Below are positions 35,198 to 43,810 of a stretch of 64,000 nt of DNA, in pieces. Within the stretch, counting starts at the first letter, position 1, and every line of letters begins with the position of its first letter. Source of the stretch: Zoogloea sp041908905. Lineage in GTDB: Bacteria > Pseudomonadota > Gammaproteobacteria > Burkholderiales > Rhodocyclaceae. The notes beneath the pieces were generated by a model that was not told the origin of the DNA, did not search any database, and saw only the letters and a program-made list of their open reading frames with translations. The stretch is taken from the NCBI RefSeq assembly GCF_041908905.1, contig NZ_JAYREK010000003.1, positions 62,001-126,000 on the forward strand. The letters are read 5' to 3'. The position numbers and the translations under genes are program-made.

Positions 35198-35926
35198 GTG
35201 CGATTCGCTATTCTCGAAGACGATCCGGCCCAGATGGAAGTATTGACAGGCTGGCTGAGGGAAGCCGGACACGACGTGCACGGTTTCGGGCTGGCTCGCG
35301 AACTCATGCGGGTGGCGAGCCGTGAAAGCTTCGATCTGTTTCTGGTGGATTGGGTCCTGCCGGATCTGACCGGTGAACAGGTGCTGCGCTGGCTGCGGGT
35401 GGAACGCGGCAACGACACCCCGGCGATCTTCATCACCTCGCGGGATGCGGAGGAGGATATCGCCAACGCCTTCAGCGCCGGTGCCGACGATTATCTGGTC
35501 AAGCCGCCGCGCCGCATCGAACTGCTGTCGCGCATCGAGGCCGTGATGCGCCGCTCGCAACCGCGCAATGCCAACCAGACCCTGGTGGTGGCGCCCTATC
35601 ATTTCGACCTGGCCCGCAAGGTGCTGACCGTCGACGGCTCGGTCGTCGAGATGACCGACAAGGAGTTCGAGCTGGCGGCCTTCCTGTTCCGCAACCTGGG
35701 CCGGCTGTTGTCCCGCGGCCACCTGCTGGAAGCCGTGTGGGGGCGCAACCCCGACCTCGCCACTCGGACGGTCGACACCCACATCAGCCGTGTCCGCAGC
35801 AAGCTCAACCTGCGTCCGGAAAACGGTTTCCGGCTGACCCCGACTTACAATTTCGGCTATCGGCTCGAAAGAATAGATCCGACCGAGGCGACGACCCTCG
35901 GCGCCGAGGTGGTTTCACAGGGTTGA
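35198..35926 (+). CDS. OmpR/PhoB-type response regulator
   Basis: 242 residues. Receiver domain complete (acidic residues in ILEDDPAQ, phospho-Asp in LFLVDWVLP near 51, Thr/Ser in FITSRD, Lys in YLVKPP). C-terminal winged helix with DKEFELAAFLF, RTVDTHISRVRSKL and the wing NFGYRLERI. GTG start at 35198 with AAGGTAGGT upstream. No kinase is directly adjacent. The CHASE2 kinase at 38.2 kb, beyond mscL and the FecR gene, is a plausible partner. Confidence 0.9.
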   Translation: MRFAILEDDPAQMEVLTGWLREAGHDVHGFGLARELMRVASRESFDLFLVDWVLPDLTGEQVLRWLRVERGNDTPAIFITSRDAEEDIANAFSAGADDYLVKPPRRIELLSRIEAVMRRSQPRNANQTLVVAPYHFDLARKVLTVDGSVVEMTDKEFELAAFLFRNLGRLLSRGHLLEAVWGRNPDLATRTVDTHISRVRSKLNLRPENGFRLTPTYNFGYRLERIDPTEATTLGAEVVSQG

Positions 35927-35932
35927 GTCATC

Positions 35933-35958
35933 GAGGGGCCCGTTTCATGAGGCCCCTC
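35933..35958. terminator. Terminator between response regulator and mscL
   Basis: GAGGGGCC (35933-35940) / GGCCCCTC (35951-35958) with a ten-base loop between convergent genes. A T-run (TTTTTT) appears 13 bases downstream on the + strand, so it is not tightly coupled. Confidence 0.5.
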
Positions 35959-35968
35959 CAATTGCGCC

Positions 35969-36388
35969 TTATTTTTTCAGGGCGTCGCGGATTTCCCGCA
36001 GCAGCTTGATGTCTTCCGGATCGACCGGGGCTGCAGGTTCCGGTGCCGGCTCGTTGCGCTTCAGCTTGTTCATTGCCTTGATGGCCACGAAGATGGCCAT
36101 CGCGACGATCAGGAAATCGATGATCGAATTGATGAACACGCCATATTTGAACAGCGGCGCGCCGGCCTTTTCGGCGGCTTCCATCGTCTCGAAGGTCTTG
36201 TCGCCGAGGTTGATGTAGAGGTGCTTGAAATCCACCCCGCCGAGCAGCTTGCCGAGGACCGGCATCAGCATGTCCTTGACCAGGGAGTCGACGATTTTCT
36301 GGAATGCGCCGCCGATGATGACGCCGACCGCCAGGTCGACGACATTGCCTTTCATGGCGAATTCCTTGAATTCCTGGATGAAGCTCAT
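35969..36388 (-). CDS. mscL: Large-conductance mechanosensitive channel
   Basis: Emergency osmotic release valve of the inner membrane. 139 residues from ATG at 36388 (MSFIQEFKEFAMKGNVVDLA). The N-terminal amphipathic helix, TM1 (VDLAVGVIIGGAFQKIV), the periplasmic loop and TM2 (INSIIDFLIVAMAIFVAIK) are followed by a charged C-terminal helix (DIKLLREIRDAL), all as in the family. A longer reading to 36511 lacks a ribosome site and was rejected. Confidence 0.96.
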   Translation of the reverse strand: MSFIQEFKEFAMKGNVVDLAVGVIIGGAFQKIVDSLVKDMLMPVLGKLLGGVDFKHLYINLGDKTFETMEAAEKAGAPLFKYGVFINSIIDFLIVAMAIFVAIKAMNKLKRNEPAPEPAAPVDPEDIKLLREIRDALKK

Positions 36389-36539
36389 GGATGACTCCTT
36401 TTCAAAAGTGAGGGAAAAGCTTGAGGGGCGCGCCGGGCGGAAGCCCGACGACCGTGTCGACCATGATAAGGGGCGCATTACGGGAGCAAGCGGCGTATTT
36501 AGCATGGGCATCCCGTCTTATGGACGAATTTGCTAAGTT

Positions 36540-36570
36540 TTGCACCTTGCCCCGTCTCCCAATCTAATAT
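36540..36570 (+). promoter_or_regulatory. Candidate promoter of the FecR-CHASE2 operon
   Basis: TTGCAC (36540-36545) and TAATAT (36565-36570) with a 19-base spacer, 26 bases before the ATG at 36596, in a locally A/T-rich stretch between divergent mscL and the FecR gene. The spacer is longer than the ideal 17. Confidence 0.4.
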
Positions 36571-36595
36571 AGTTGGCCGAATCAGACCAAAGGTA

Positions 36596-38179
36596 ATGTC
36601 CGTGGCCCGTCCTTTTTCTTGCATGCTGAGCGGCCTTGTCGTGCTGACGGCGGCCACCGGCGCTGGTGCCGCTGATGTCGATCTCATTTATTCGACCCGC
36701 GCCGGCGACACCCTGATCGGGCTGGAGAAGCGTTTTCTGGCCCCCCCTTTCGGCTGGCAGGGCCTGCAGTCCCATAACCGCATTCCGAATCCTGCGCACC
36801 TGCAGGTCGGGTCCCAATTGCGCATTCCCGAAGGCTGGTTGCGTGTCGAGCGGCGCAGCGCCCGCGTGCTGGCCGTGCAGGGTGACGCCACCTCTGGCGG
36901 GCGGCCGCTCGCCGTCGGCGAGACCCTGGAGGGGGGCGCCGAGCTGCGTACCGGCGAGGGGGCGTTCGTCACCCTGCTGATGCCGGACGAGTCGCGCCTG
37001 ACCCTGCAGCCGGGCAGCGTGGTGCGCCTGGACAAGGTGCAGGGGTTCCGCGGCTTCGACGGCCAGGACACCCGCGTCTATCTCGAGCGGGGCCGCGTCG
37101 AGACGAGCGTGATGGCCCAGCGCGGCCCGGCCGCGCGTTACCAGATCCGCACGCCGACGGCGGTGGTGGGGGTGCGTGGCACCGCCTTCCGGGTCGGCTC
37201 GGATCTGGCCGCCGGGAGTGCCCAGACCGAGGTGACCGGCGGCGAGGTGCGCATGAGCGCCAGCGGCGCGGGGCCGGCAACGGCACTGCCGGCCGGTTTC
37301 GGGGTGGTCGCGAAGGCCGGTGCGCCCTTGCCGCCGCTGCGCCCGCTGCTGCGGGCACCGGCGCTCGGCGGGGTGCCGGCGGTGCTGGAGCGGGTCGCGC
37401 TGCAGTTTGCGTTTGCCCCGGTCGATGGGGCCGTGCGCTACCGGGCCCAGGTGGCCCGCGATGAGGCGTTCAATGACGTGGTGATGGACGGCCTGTTCGA
37501 GGCATCGCCGGCGCGCTTCGCCGGGCTGCCCGACGGTGATTACTGGCTGCGGGTGCGCGCCATCGACGAGGCCGGCCTGGAAGGTTACGACGTGGCCCGC
37601 CCCTTTGCGCTGCGGGCCCGGCCGGTGCCGCCGCAACCCGATGTTCCCGCTGCCGCGACCCTGAGCTGGCAGCCGGTGCCGGAGGCCGCCGGCTACCGCG
37701 TGCAGGTGAGCCGCGACGCGGCCTTCAAGGATCTGCTCATCGAACGGGACAGCCCGGCGACGTCCGTCGATACGGGCCTGCCGCCGGGGGCGTATTTCTG
37801 GCGCGTCGCCAGCCTGCGCGGCAACGGCCAGCCGGGTCCGTGGGGTGACGCCCGGGCCGTCGCCGTGCGGCGGGTGCCGGGGCCGGTGGCGCTGGAGGTC
37901 TACAACAGCCGCCTGCGCTTCGCCTGGCCCGCCGAGCCGGGAGGCCGCATCTACGAGTTCCAGCTGGCCCGCGACCCGGCCTTCGGCGAGCTGCTGGTCG
38001 ACCAGCGAATCGGCGAGCCGGCGGTGACGGTTCCCGCGCTGCCGGGTGGTTCCTACGCGTTGCGGGTGCGTGCCGTCGATGCGGACGGTACGGTCAGCCC
38101 GTGGTCCGCCGTACAGACGCTGTCCAGCCATCTCGTGCTGCCCTGGCGCCTGTCGGCGCCGCCCAAGCCGGGTCAGTGA
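36596..38179 (+). CDS. LysM-FecR protein with FN3-like repeats, exported
   Basis: 527 residues, ATG at 36596 after AAAGG. Signal peptide to about residue 25. A LysM-type domain (about 30-80: YSTRAGDTLIGLEKRFL) binds glycans. A FecR domain (about 90-230: TVEGGAELRTG-like start, RIRTPTAVVGVRGTAFRVG core) follows. Three repeated FN3-like units near residues 284, 368 and 455 share an xQVARDxAFxDLxxD motif. Its stop overlaps the start of a CHASE2 histidine kinase, so it is probably a periplasmic ligand or regulator of that sensor. Confidence 0.88.
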   Translation: MSVARPFSCMLSGLVVLTAATGAGAADVDLIYSTRAGDTLIGLEKRFLAPPFGWQGLQSHNRIPNPAHLQVGSQLRIPEGWLRVERRSARVLAVQGDATSGGRPLAVGETLEGGAELRTGEGAFVTLLMPDESRLTLQPGSVVRLDKVQGFRGFDGQDTRVYLERGRVETSVMAQRGPAARYQIRTPTAVVGVRGTAFRVGSDLAAGSAQTEVTGGEVRMSASGAGPATALPAGFGVVAKAGAPLPPLRPLLRAPALGGVPAVLERVALQFAFAPVDGAVRYRAQVARDEAFNDVVMDGLFEASPARFAGLPDGDYWLRVRAIDEAGLEGYDVARPFALRARPVPPQPDVPAAATLSWQPVPEAAGYRVQVSRDAAFKDLLIERDSPATSVDTGLPPGAYFWRVASLRGNGQPGPWGDARAVAVRRVPGPVALEVYNSRLRFAWPAEPGGRIYEFQLARDPAFGELLVDQRIGEPAVTVPALPGGSYALRVRAVDADGTVSPWSAVQTLSSHLVLPWRLSAPPKPGQ

Positions 38180-40494
38180 GATCCGTGACCCATCTCCTGC
38201 GTCGTCCTACCTTCGAGTGGTTCGCGGTCACCGCGATGTGCGTGGTGATCGTGCTGCTGGCCGCGCTGGAAGGCTGGCTGTGGCGCATCGACCAGAGCAT
38301 CTACGACAGCAGCCTGTCGGCCTTCATGCGGCCGCCGAGCAGCGACGTGGTGATCATCGCCATCGACGATGCGAGCCTGGCCAGCCTGGGCCGCTGGCCG
38401 TGGTCGCGGCGGGTCCATGCGGCGCTCGTCGACCGGGCCCGGGAGGCCGGCGCGCGGGCGATGATGATGGATCTGATCCTCGATACCCCCAGCCGTGACG
38501 ATCCCGACGCCGACCGCCTGCTGGCCGACGCGATGCGCCGCTACGGGCAGGTCGTGCTGCCGGTGGTCCAGGCCTCCACCGGCGCGGTCCTTACCGGCGA
38601 GACGCGGCCGCTGCCGATCTTCGCCGAGGCTGCGGCCGCCATCGGCCATGGTCAGGTGGAGTTCGACCCCGACGGAGTGGCGCGCAGCGTCTATCTGTGG
38701 GAAGGCTTCGGCGCGGCGCGGCATCCGCAGCTGGCCCTCGCGCTGCTGAAGCGGGTGGACCCCCGCCATCCGCTGGCCCAGGGGCCGGCGCCGCTGAACG
38801 CGCAGCCCGATCACGGCCAGTGGATGCGCACCCACTGGCGGCGCATCCCGTTTTCTGGGGCGCCGGGCTCCTATCGGCATTTCTCCTATCGGGCCGTGCT
38901 CGAAGGCGAGGTGCCCGCCGACGAACTGCGCGGGAAGATCCTCGTCGTCGGCGTCACCGCCGCCGGGCTGGCCGAGTCCGTGCTGACCCCCACCTCGGGC
39001 CTGTCGCGCCCGATGGCTGGTGTCGAGGTGCAGGCCAACATCTTCGACGCGCTGCGCCGCAACGCCATGGTCGAGATGCTCCCGCCGTGGGTCTCCGCCG
39101 CGCTGGCCGTGGCGATGGTGCTGACACTGATGCTGATCCTGCTGTATGCGGACGCACGCACCGGCTTCGTCGCGCCCTTTGCCCTCGGGGCGCTGGCGAT
39201 CGCGCTGTCGGGCGCCATGCTCCACCTCGGCGGCTGGTGGTTCGGGCCGGCCCCGGCGGTGCTCGGCTGCATGCTGGCCTACCCCCTGTGGAGCTGGCGC
39301 CGCCTCGAGTTCGCCCAGCGCTACCTGGATGCCGAGCTGATCGCCCTCGAACGGGAGGGCACCCCGCTGGGCGGTTCGCCGGGGGAGCACGAGCAGGCGG
39401 TGGTCGACGGCCTCGAGCAGCGCATCCGCATCGTCCGGCGGGCGGCCCAGCACCAGCGGGACGTGCGCCGCTTCATTGCGGGCACCCTCGAGCACCTGCC
39501 CATCGGCGTGGTCGTGATCGACCAGGCCAACCGGGTGATCCTCCACAACGAGCGCGCCCGCCAGCTGCTCCATGCCTTCCGCAGCGATGCCCTGCTGGCG
39601 GCGCTCCACGCGCTGCCGTGGCCGGCCTATGTGCCGATGCGCGACGGGTTGCCCGATCTCGGCGGCTCGGCGGGTTCGCGCCAGTTCGAGCTGTCGCCCA
39701 ACAAGAACCGCCATCTGCTGGTGTCGGTGTCCGAGCTGGTCGGGGATGCCACGGCCCGCTCCGGCCGGGTGATCGGGCTGGCCGACGTGACGGTGATGCA
39801 CGAGGCCCAGCGCAGCCGCGAGGACACCATGCACTTCCTGTCCCACGACCTGCGGGCGCCGCTGGCCTCCATCCTGACCCTCATCGACGGCTACAAGGGC
39901 TCGCCGGAGGGGCAGGTCGAGCAGATCCCGCGGATAGCCCGCTACGCCCGCTCGGCCCTCGATCTGGCCGATGGCCTGTTCCGCCTGGTGCGGGCCGAGG
40001 GTTCCGACCCGAAGGACTTCGTCGAGCTGGACCTGGCCGGTCTCGTCGATTCGGCGGCCGACGAGGTGTGGCCCCAGGCCCAGGCCCGCGGCATCCGCAT
40101 TCAGGTGGACACCCGCGCCGCGGAGCAGGAAGAGGCCATCGTGCGGGGCGACTTCTCGCTGCTGCGCCGCGCGGTGATCAACCTGCTGACCAACGCCATC
40201 AAGTACGGCGCCGCCGACAGCCAGGTGTTCCTGAGCCTGTCGGCGGAGGGGCCGGACTGGGTGATCCGGGTGCGCGACCAGGGCGCCGGCATCCCGCCCG
40301 AGTCCCTGTCGCGGCTGTTCCGGCGCTTCTCGCGCATCGTCGACGAGGGGCGCGACCAGCCCAGCGGCGTCGGCCTCGGCCTGCTCATCGTCAAGACCGT
40401 GGCCGAGCGCCACGGTGGCACGGTCGAGGTGGACAGCCGCCCCGGGGAAGGGTGCACCTTCGCGCTGCGCCTGCCCCTGCGCGCCCTGGGGTAA
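38176..40494 (+). CDS. CHASE2-domain sensor histidine kinase
   Basis: 772 residues if started at the GTG (38176) that overlaps the upstream stop; GTG at 38185 is an alternative. One N-terminal transmembrane helix precedes a periplasmic CHASE2 domain (DVVIIAIDDASLASLGRWPW, GKILVVGVTAAGLAES, PMAGVEVQANIFDAL). Three clustered helices (about 300-375), a PAS-like segment, and HisKA with FLSHDLRAPLASI follow. The HATPase has LLTNAIKYG, VRDQGAGIPP and GVGLGLLIVKTVAERHGG. Paired with the FecR protein; the OmpR-type regulator at 35.2 kb is a candidate cognate. Confidence 0.92.
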   Translation: MRSVTHLLRRPTFEWFAVTAMCVVIVLLAALEGWLWRIDQSIYDSSLSAFMRPPSSDVVIIAIDDASLASLGRWPWSRRVHAALVDRAREAGARAMMMDLILDTPSRDDPDADRLLADAMRRYGQVVLPVVQASTGAVLTGETRPLPIFAEAAAAIGHGQVEFDPDGVARSVYLWEGFGAARHPQLALALLKRVDPRHPLAQGPAPLNAQPDHGQWMRTHWRRIPFSGAPGSYRHFSYRAVLEGEVPADELRGKILVVGVTAAGLAESVLTPTSGLSRPMAGVEVQANIFDALRRNAMVEMLPPWVSAALAVAMVLTLMLILLYADARTGFVAPFALGALAIALSGAMLHLGGWWFGPAPAVLGCMLAYPLWSWRRLEFAQRYLDAELIALEREGTPLGGSPGEHEQAVVDGLEQRIRIVRRAAQHQRDVRRFIAGTLEHLPIGVVVIDQANRVILHNERARQLLHAFRSDALLAALHALPWPAYVPMRDGLPDLGGSAGSRQFELSPNKNRHLLVSVSELVGDATARSGRVIGLADVTVMHEAQRSREDTMHFLSHDLRAPLASILTLIDGYKGSPEGQVEQIPRIARYARSALDLADGLFRLVRAEGSDPKDFVELDLAGLVDSAADEVWPQAQARGIRIQVDTRAAEQEEAIVRGDFSLLRRAVINLLTNAIKYGAADSQVFLSLSAEGPDWVIRVRDQGAGIPPESLSRLFRRFSRIVDEGRDQPSGVGLGLLIVKTVAERHGGTVEVDSRPGEGCTFALRLPLRALG

Positions 40495-40527
40495 GATCGC
40501 GACCGTCGAGTCGTGGCAATCCCGGAC

Positions 40528-42681
40528 ATGCATTTCAAGCATCTGAGATATCTGGCATTTGTTCTCGGTGGCCTGTGCACGGCGGCCGCCACCGGGGCAT
40601 TGTTTTTGTATGCGAGCTTCGACGGTGCCCGCCTGGCGGCGGAGCTGAGTCAATTCACCAGGCAGCGCTACCAGCGCAGTCTGCGCTTCGAGGGGCCGCT
40701 CGAACTCTCCATGTTTCCCCGGCTGGTCCTGAAGGTGCCCCGGGGCAGCCTGTCGGGGCGCGCCGGCGAAGGAGACTTTCTGGCCTTCGAGAAGGCGACC
40801 CTCGGGGTGCGCCTGATGCCGCTGCTGGCCCGCCAGGTGGTGATCGAGCGGGTCGAGGTGGATGGCCTGCGCGTGGCGCTGCAGCGCGACCGCAGCGGCC
40901 GCCTGAATGCCGCCGATCTGCTGGCGCCGGCTGCCGAGGGCGCCGCACCGCTGGAGTTCGCCGCGGCGAGCCTGGCGGTCCGCAACGGCGCGTTGACCTG
41001 GAACGACCAGGCCAGCGGCCGCGCCCTGGCGCTCACCGAGCTCGATCTCGCCAGCGGCCGCCTCGCCGCCCGGGCCGAAGGCCACCTCGAGCTGAGCGGG
41101 CGGCTGACCCAGGCGAGCCCGGTGACGGACGTCCGCCTCAGCGCCGAATCCTCCTATCGCCTCGACCCCGACGCCCGCCCGGCGCAGCTCGACGCATTGC
41201 GGGCCGGGCTCCACGGCCAGCTGGCGGGCCAGCCCGACGTGGAGCTGGCGCTCAGCGTGCCGCGCCTGAAGCTGGCGCTGGAAGGCGCCAGCGCCGAATC
41301 CGTCGAGGCGGTGTTCAAGCAGGCCGGTCAGCAGCTCCGCGCCCGCCTCGGCAGCGTCGCCGCCCATGACGGCGAGTGGACTGCCGAGCGCCTGGGCACC
41401 GAGCTCGACTGGAAGACCCCCGCGGGGCGTCTCACCGGTACCCTGGTGGGCCGGGCCGGCTGGCACGAAGACGGCCGGACGCTCGAATTCACCGGCCAGG
41501 GCGACGAGCTGACCCTCACGCCGGAGGCTGGCAACGCCATCCGCAAGATCGCCCTGCGCACCGACGGCCGCCTCGATTTCACGCGGGGCAACGGGGCGGG
41601 CCAGCTCGAGCTCAAGCATGAGCTGGCTCATCTGGAGGGCCGCTGGAGCCTGCCGCGCCTGGCCCCGCTGGCGATCGGCCTCGATGCGGACGTCGACGCT
41701 TTCGATCTCGATCGCCAGCTGGCGGTCCGCAAGCCCGCCAAGCCCCGCAAGGGCGAGCCGGCCGACGATGCCGGGCTGCCGGTGGACCTGTCGGGGCTCC
41801 GCGGCCTCGACCTCGACGCCGAGATCCGCTTCGGCAGCCTCCGGGCCGGCGGGCTGAAGCTCGAGAAGCTGCGCCTGCCCGTGGCGGTGCACGACGGGCG
41901 TCTGGTGTCCACCGCCCACACCGCAACGCTATATGGCGGCGCCTTCGAGGGCAGCCTGAGCCTTGCCGCCGACGGCAACCGGATCGCCTGGCGGGCTTAC
42001 CTGCAGGGCGCCGACGCGGCGGCCCTGGGGCGGGATCTGGCCGGCCAGGCGCCCTTTGCCGGCACCACCAACATCTTCGTCGACGTGACCACGGCCGGGG
42101 CCACCCGCGGCGAGCTGCGCAGCGGGCTGGCCGGGCTGGCGCGGGTGCGCCTGAAGGGCGGCACGCTGTACGGCTTCGACATGCTGGCCGCCCTCCGGGA
42201 GTGGCGTCCGGCGATCCAGGCCCGCCAGACGGCCACCCGCCGCCCCGGCGAGGGCGAGACGAGCGCCCTCGGTGAGCTGACCGCCGGCTTTGCGATCGAC
42301 CGCGGCGTGGGCCGCAGCGTCGACCTGCAGGCCCAGGGCGGCCCCTTTGCGATCAGCGGCGGCGGCAGTGTCGACCTGGCCGCCCGGAAGATCGACCTGC
42401 TCACCCGGGTGAGCCTGGTGGCGCCGCCGGCTGGCCCGGAGGGGGCCGCGCTGGCCGCGCTGCGCGGCGTCGCGCTGCCGGTGCGGGTGCAAGGCCCCTT
42501 CGGACAGGCCGGGTGGAGCCTTGAGCCGGGGGCCCAGCCGGCCGCTGCGCCGGCCCGCCCGACCGTGACGGCGCCGGCCCGCCCGGTGGCCAGGCCGGCG
42601 CCGAAGCCCGCGCCAACCCCGCCGCCCAAGCCGGCTCCGGCTGCCCGGCCGGCCGCGCCCGCCGCCGAAGGCGGAGAATAG
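40528..42681 (+). CDS. AsmA-family protein
   Basis: 717 residues from ATG 40528; a GTG at 40513 would add five. N-terminal transmembrane anchor (YLAFVLGGLCTAAATGALFLYASF) and a long periplasmic beta-rich repeat region. The AsmA C-terminal motif region (GGTLYGFDMLAALREW, ELTAGFAIDRGVGRSVDLQAQGG, GSVDLAARKIDLLTRVSLV) is followed by a Pro/Ala-rich tail from about residue 670. AsmA-like proteins act in phospholipid transport and outer-membrane homeostasis. 18 bases after the kinase stop. Confidence 0.88.
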   Translation: MHFKHLRYLAFVLGGLCTAAATGALFLYASFDGARLAAELSQFTRQRYQRSLRFEGPLELSMFPRLVLKVPRGSLSGRAGEGDFLAFEKATLGVRLMPLLARQVVIERVEVDGLRVALQRDRSGRLNAADLLAPAAEGAAPLEFAAASLAVRNGALTWNDQASGRALALTELDLASGRLAARAEGHLELSGRLTQASPVTDVRLSAESSYRLDPDARPAQLDALRAGLHGQLAGQPDVELALSVPRLKLALEGASAESVEAVFKQAGQQLRARLGSVAAHDGEWTAERLGTELDWKTPAGRLTGTLVGRAGWHEDGRTLEFTGQGDELTLTPEAGNAIRKIALRTDGRLDFTRGNGAGQLELKHELAHLEGRWSLPRLAPLAIGLDADVDAFDLDRQLAVRKPAKPRKGEPADDAGLPVDLSGLRGLDLDAEIRFGSLRAGGLKLEKLRLPVAVHDGRLVSTAHTATLYGGAFEGSLSLAADGNRIAWRAYLQGADAAALGRDLAGQAPFAGTTNIFVDVTTAGATRGELRSGLAGLARVRLKGGTLYGFDMLAALREWRPAIQARQTATRRPGEGETSALGELTAGFAIDRGVGRSVDLQAQGGPFAISGGGSVDLAARKIDLLTRVSLVAPPAGPEGAALAALRGVALPVRVQGPFGQAGWSLEPGAQPAAAPARPTVTAPARPVARPAPKPAPTPPPKPAPAARPAAPAAEGGE

Positions 42682-42753
42682 GGCGAGCGGCGCCTGTCCT
42701 CGCTGGCATGGTAGATTGCCGCAGCAGCGATACCGACAAATCCAGGAGACAGC

Positions 42754-43719
42754 ATGACCCTTGCCAGCGCTTTCCGGGGCACCCTGAGGGTGCCCGCCAT
42801 CGCCGCGCCGATGTTCCTCGTGTCCGGCCCGGCCCTCGTCACGGCAACCTGCCAGGCCGGCGTGGCAGGCACCTTCCCGGCCCTCAACGCCCGCACGCCC
42901 GAGGAGCTCGACGCCTGGCTCGGCGAGATCGACGGCGCGCTGGCCGCGGCCCGTGCCGCCGACCCGACGGCGCGGGTGGCGCCCTACGGCGTCAATCTGA
43001 TCCTCCACCCCACCAACCCGCGCGTGGTGCCGGATCTCGAGGTGGTCTGCCGGCATCGGGTGCCCTTCGTGATCACCAGCCTGGGCCGTCCGGGGGAGGT
43101 CGTCGAGGCGGTGCATGCCTATGGGGGGCTGGTGTTTGCCGACGTGGTGCACGCCCACCACGCCCGCAAGGCGATCGCCGCCGGGGTGGACGGCATCATC
43201 GCCGTGGCCGGCGGTGCGGGCGGCCATGCCGGCACCCAGAGCGCCTTCAGCCTGGTGCGCGAGATCCGCGAGTTCTGGGACGGCATGCTGGTGCTCGGCG
43301 GCGCGATCTCGGACGGCTACGCGGTGCGGGCGGCCGAGGTGCTGGGGGCCGACCTGGCCTACATGGGCACCCGCTTCATCGCCACCCGCGAATCCATCGC
43401 CCAGGACGCCTACAAGCAGATGCTGGTGGACGCGGCGGCGTCGGACATCGTTTACACCGACGCGGTGTCGGGCACCAACGCCAACTTCCTGTGGCCCAGC
43501 CTCCAGAAGGCGGGTTACCGTCGCGAGGAGCTGGTGCAGGGCGTCGGCAAGGGCAAGCTCAAGCCGCTGACCGACGAGGCGAAGGCCTGGCGCGACATGT
43601 GGAGCTCCGGCCACGGGGTGGCGACCATCCACGATGTGCCCTCGGCCCGCGAGCTGTGCGACCGGCTGGCCGCCGAATACCGGGCCGCCTGCGCGCTGCC
43701 CCCCAGCCCGGCGGTCTGA
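42754..43719 (+). CDS. Nitronate monooxygenase-type FMN oxidoreductase
   Basis: 321 residues of the 2-nitropropane dioxygenase / nitronate monooxygenase fold. TIM-barrel FMN motifs: PAIAAPMFLVSGPALV, VAGGAGGHAGTQSAF, VLGGAISDGYAVRAAEVLGADLAYMGTRF. The ATG has GGAG upstream. Such proteins detoxify alkyl nitronates or act as flavin-dependent dehydrogenases; the substrate is unknown. Confidence 0.88.
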   Translation: MTLASAFRGTLRVPAIAAPMFLVSGPALVTATCQAGVAGTFPALNARTPEELDAWLGEIDGALAAARAADPTARVAPYGVNLILHPTNPRVVPDLEVVCRHRVPFVITSLGRPGEVVEAVHAYGGLVFADVVHAHHARKAIAAGVDGIIAVAGGAGGHAGTQSAFSLVREIREFWDGMLVLGGAISDGYAVRAAEVLGADLAYMGTRFIATRESIAQDAYKQMLVDAAASDIVYTDAVSGTNANFLWPSLQKAGYRREELVQGVGKGKLKPLTDEAKAWRDMWSSGHGVATIHDVPSARELCDRLAAEYRAACALPPSPAV

Positions 43720-43810
43720 TCCGGGCATCGAGCCCGAGGGTTGACGCGGAAGGACGCGGCGGGGGCGGGCCGTTACACTGTGGTTCTGCCTGAACCGCCT
43801 CAGACCACCC

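Noticed and set aside
38173..41919. Reverse frame of 1248 codons
   Set aside because: Antisense to the CHASE2 kinase and AsmA genes.
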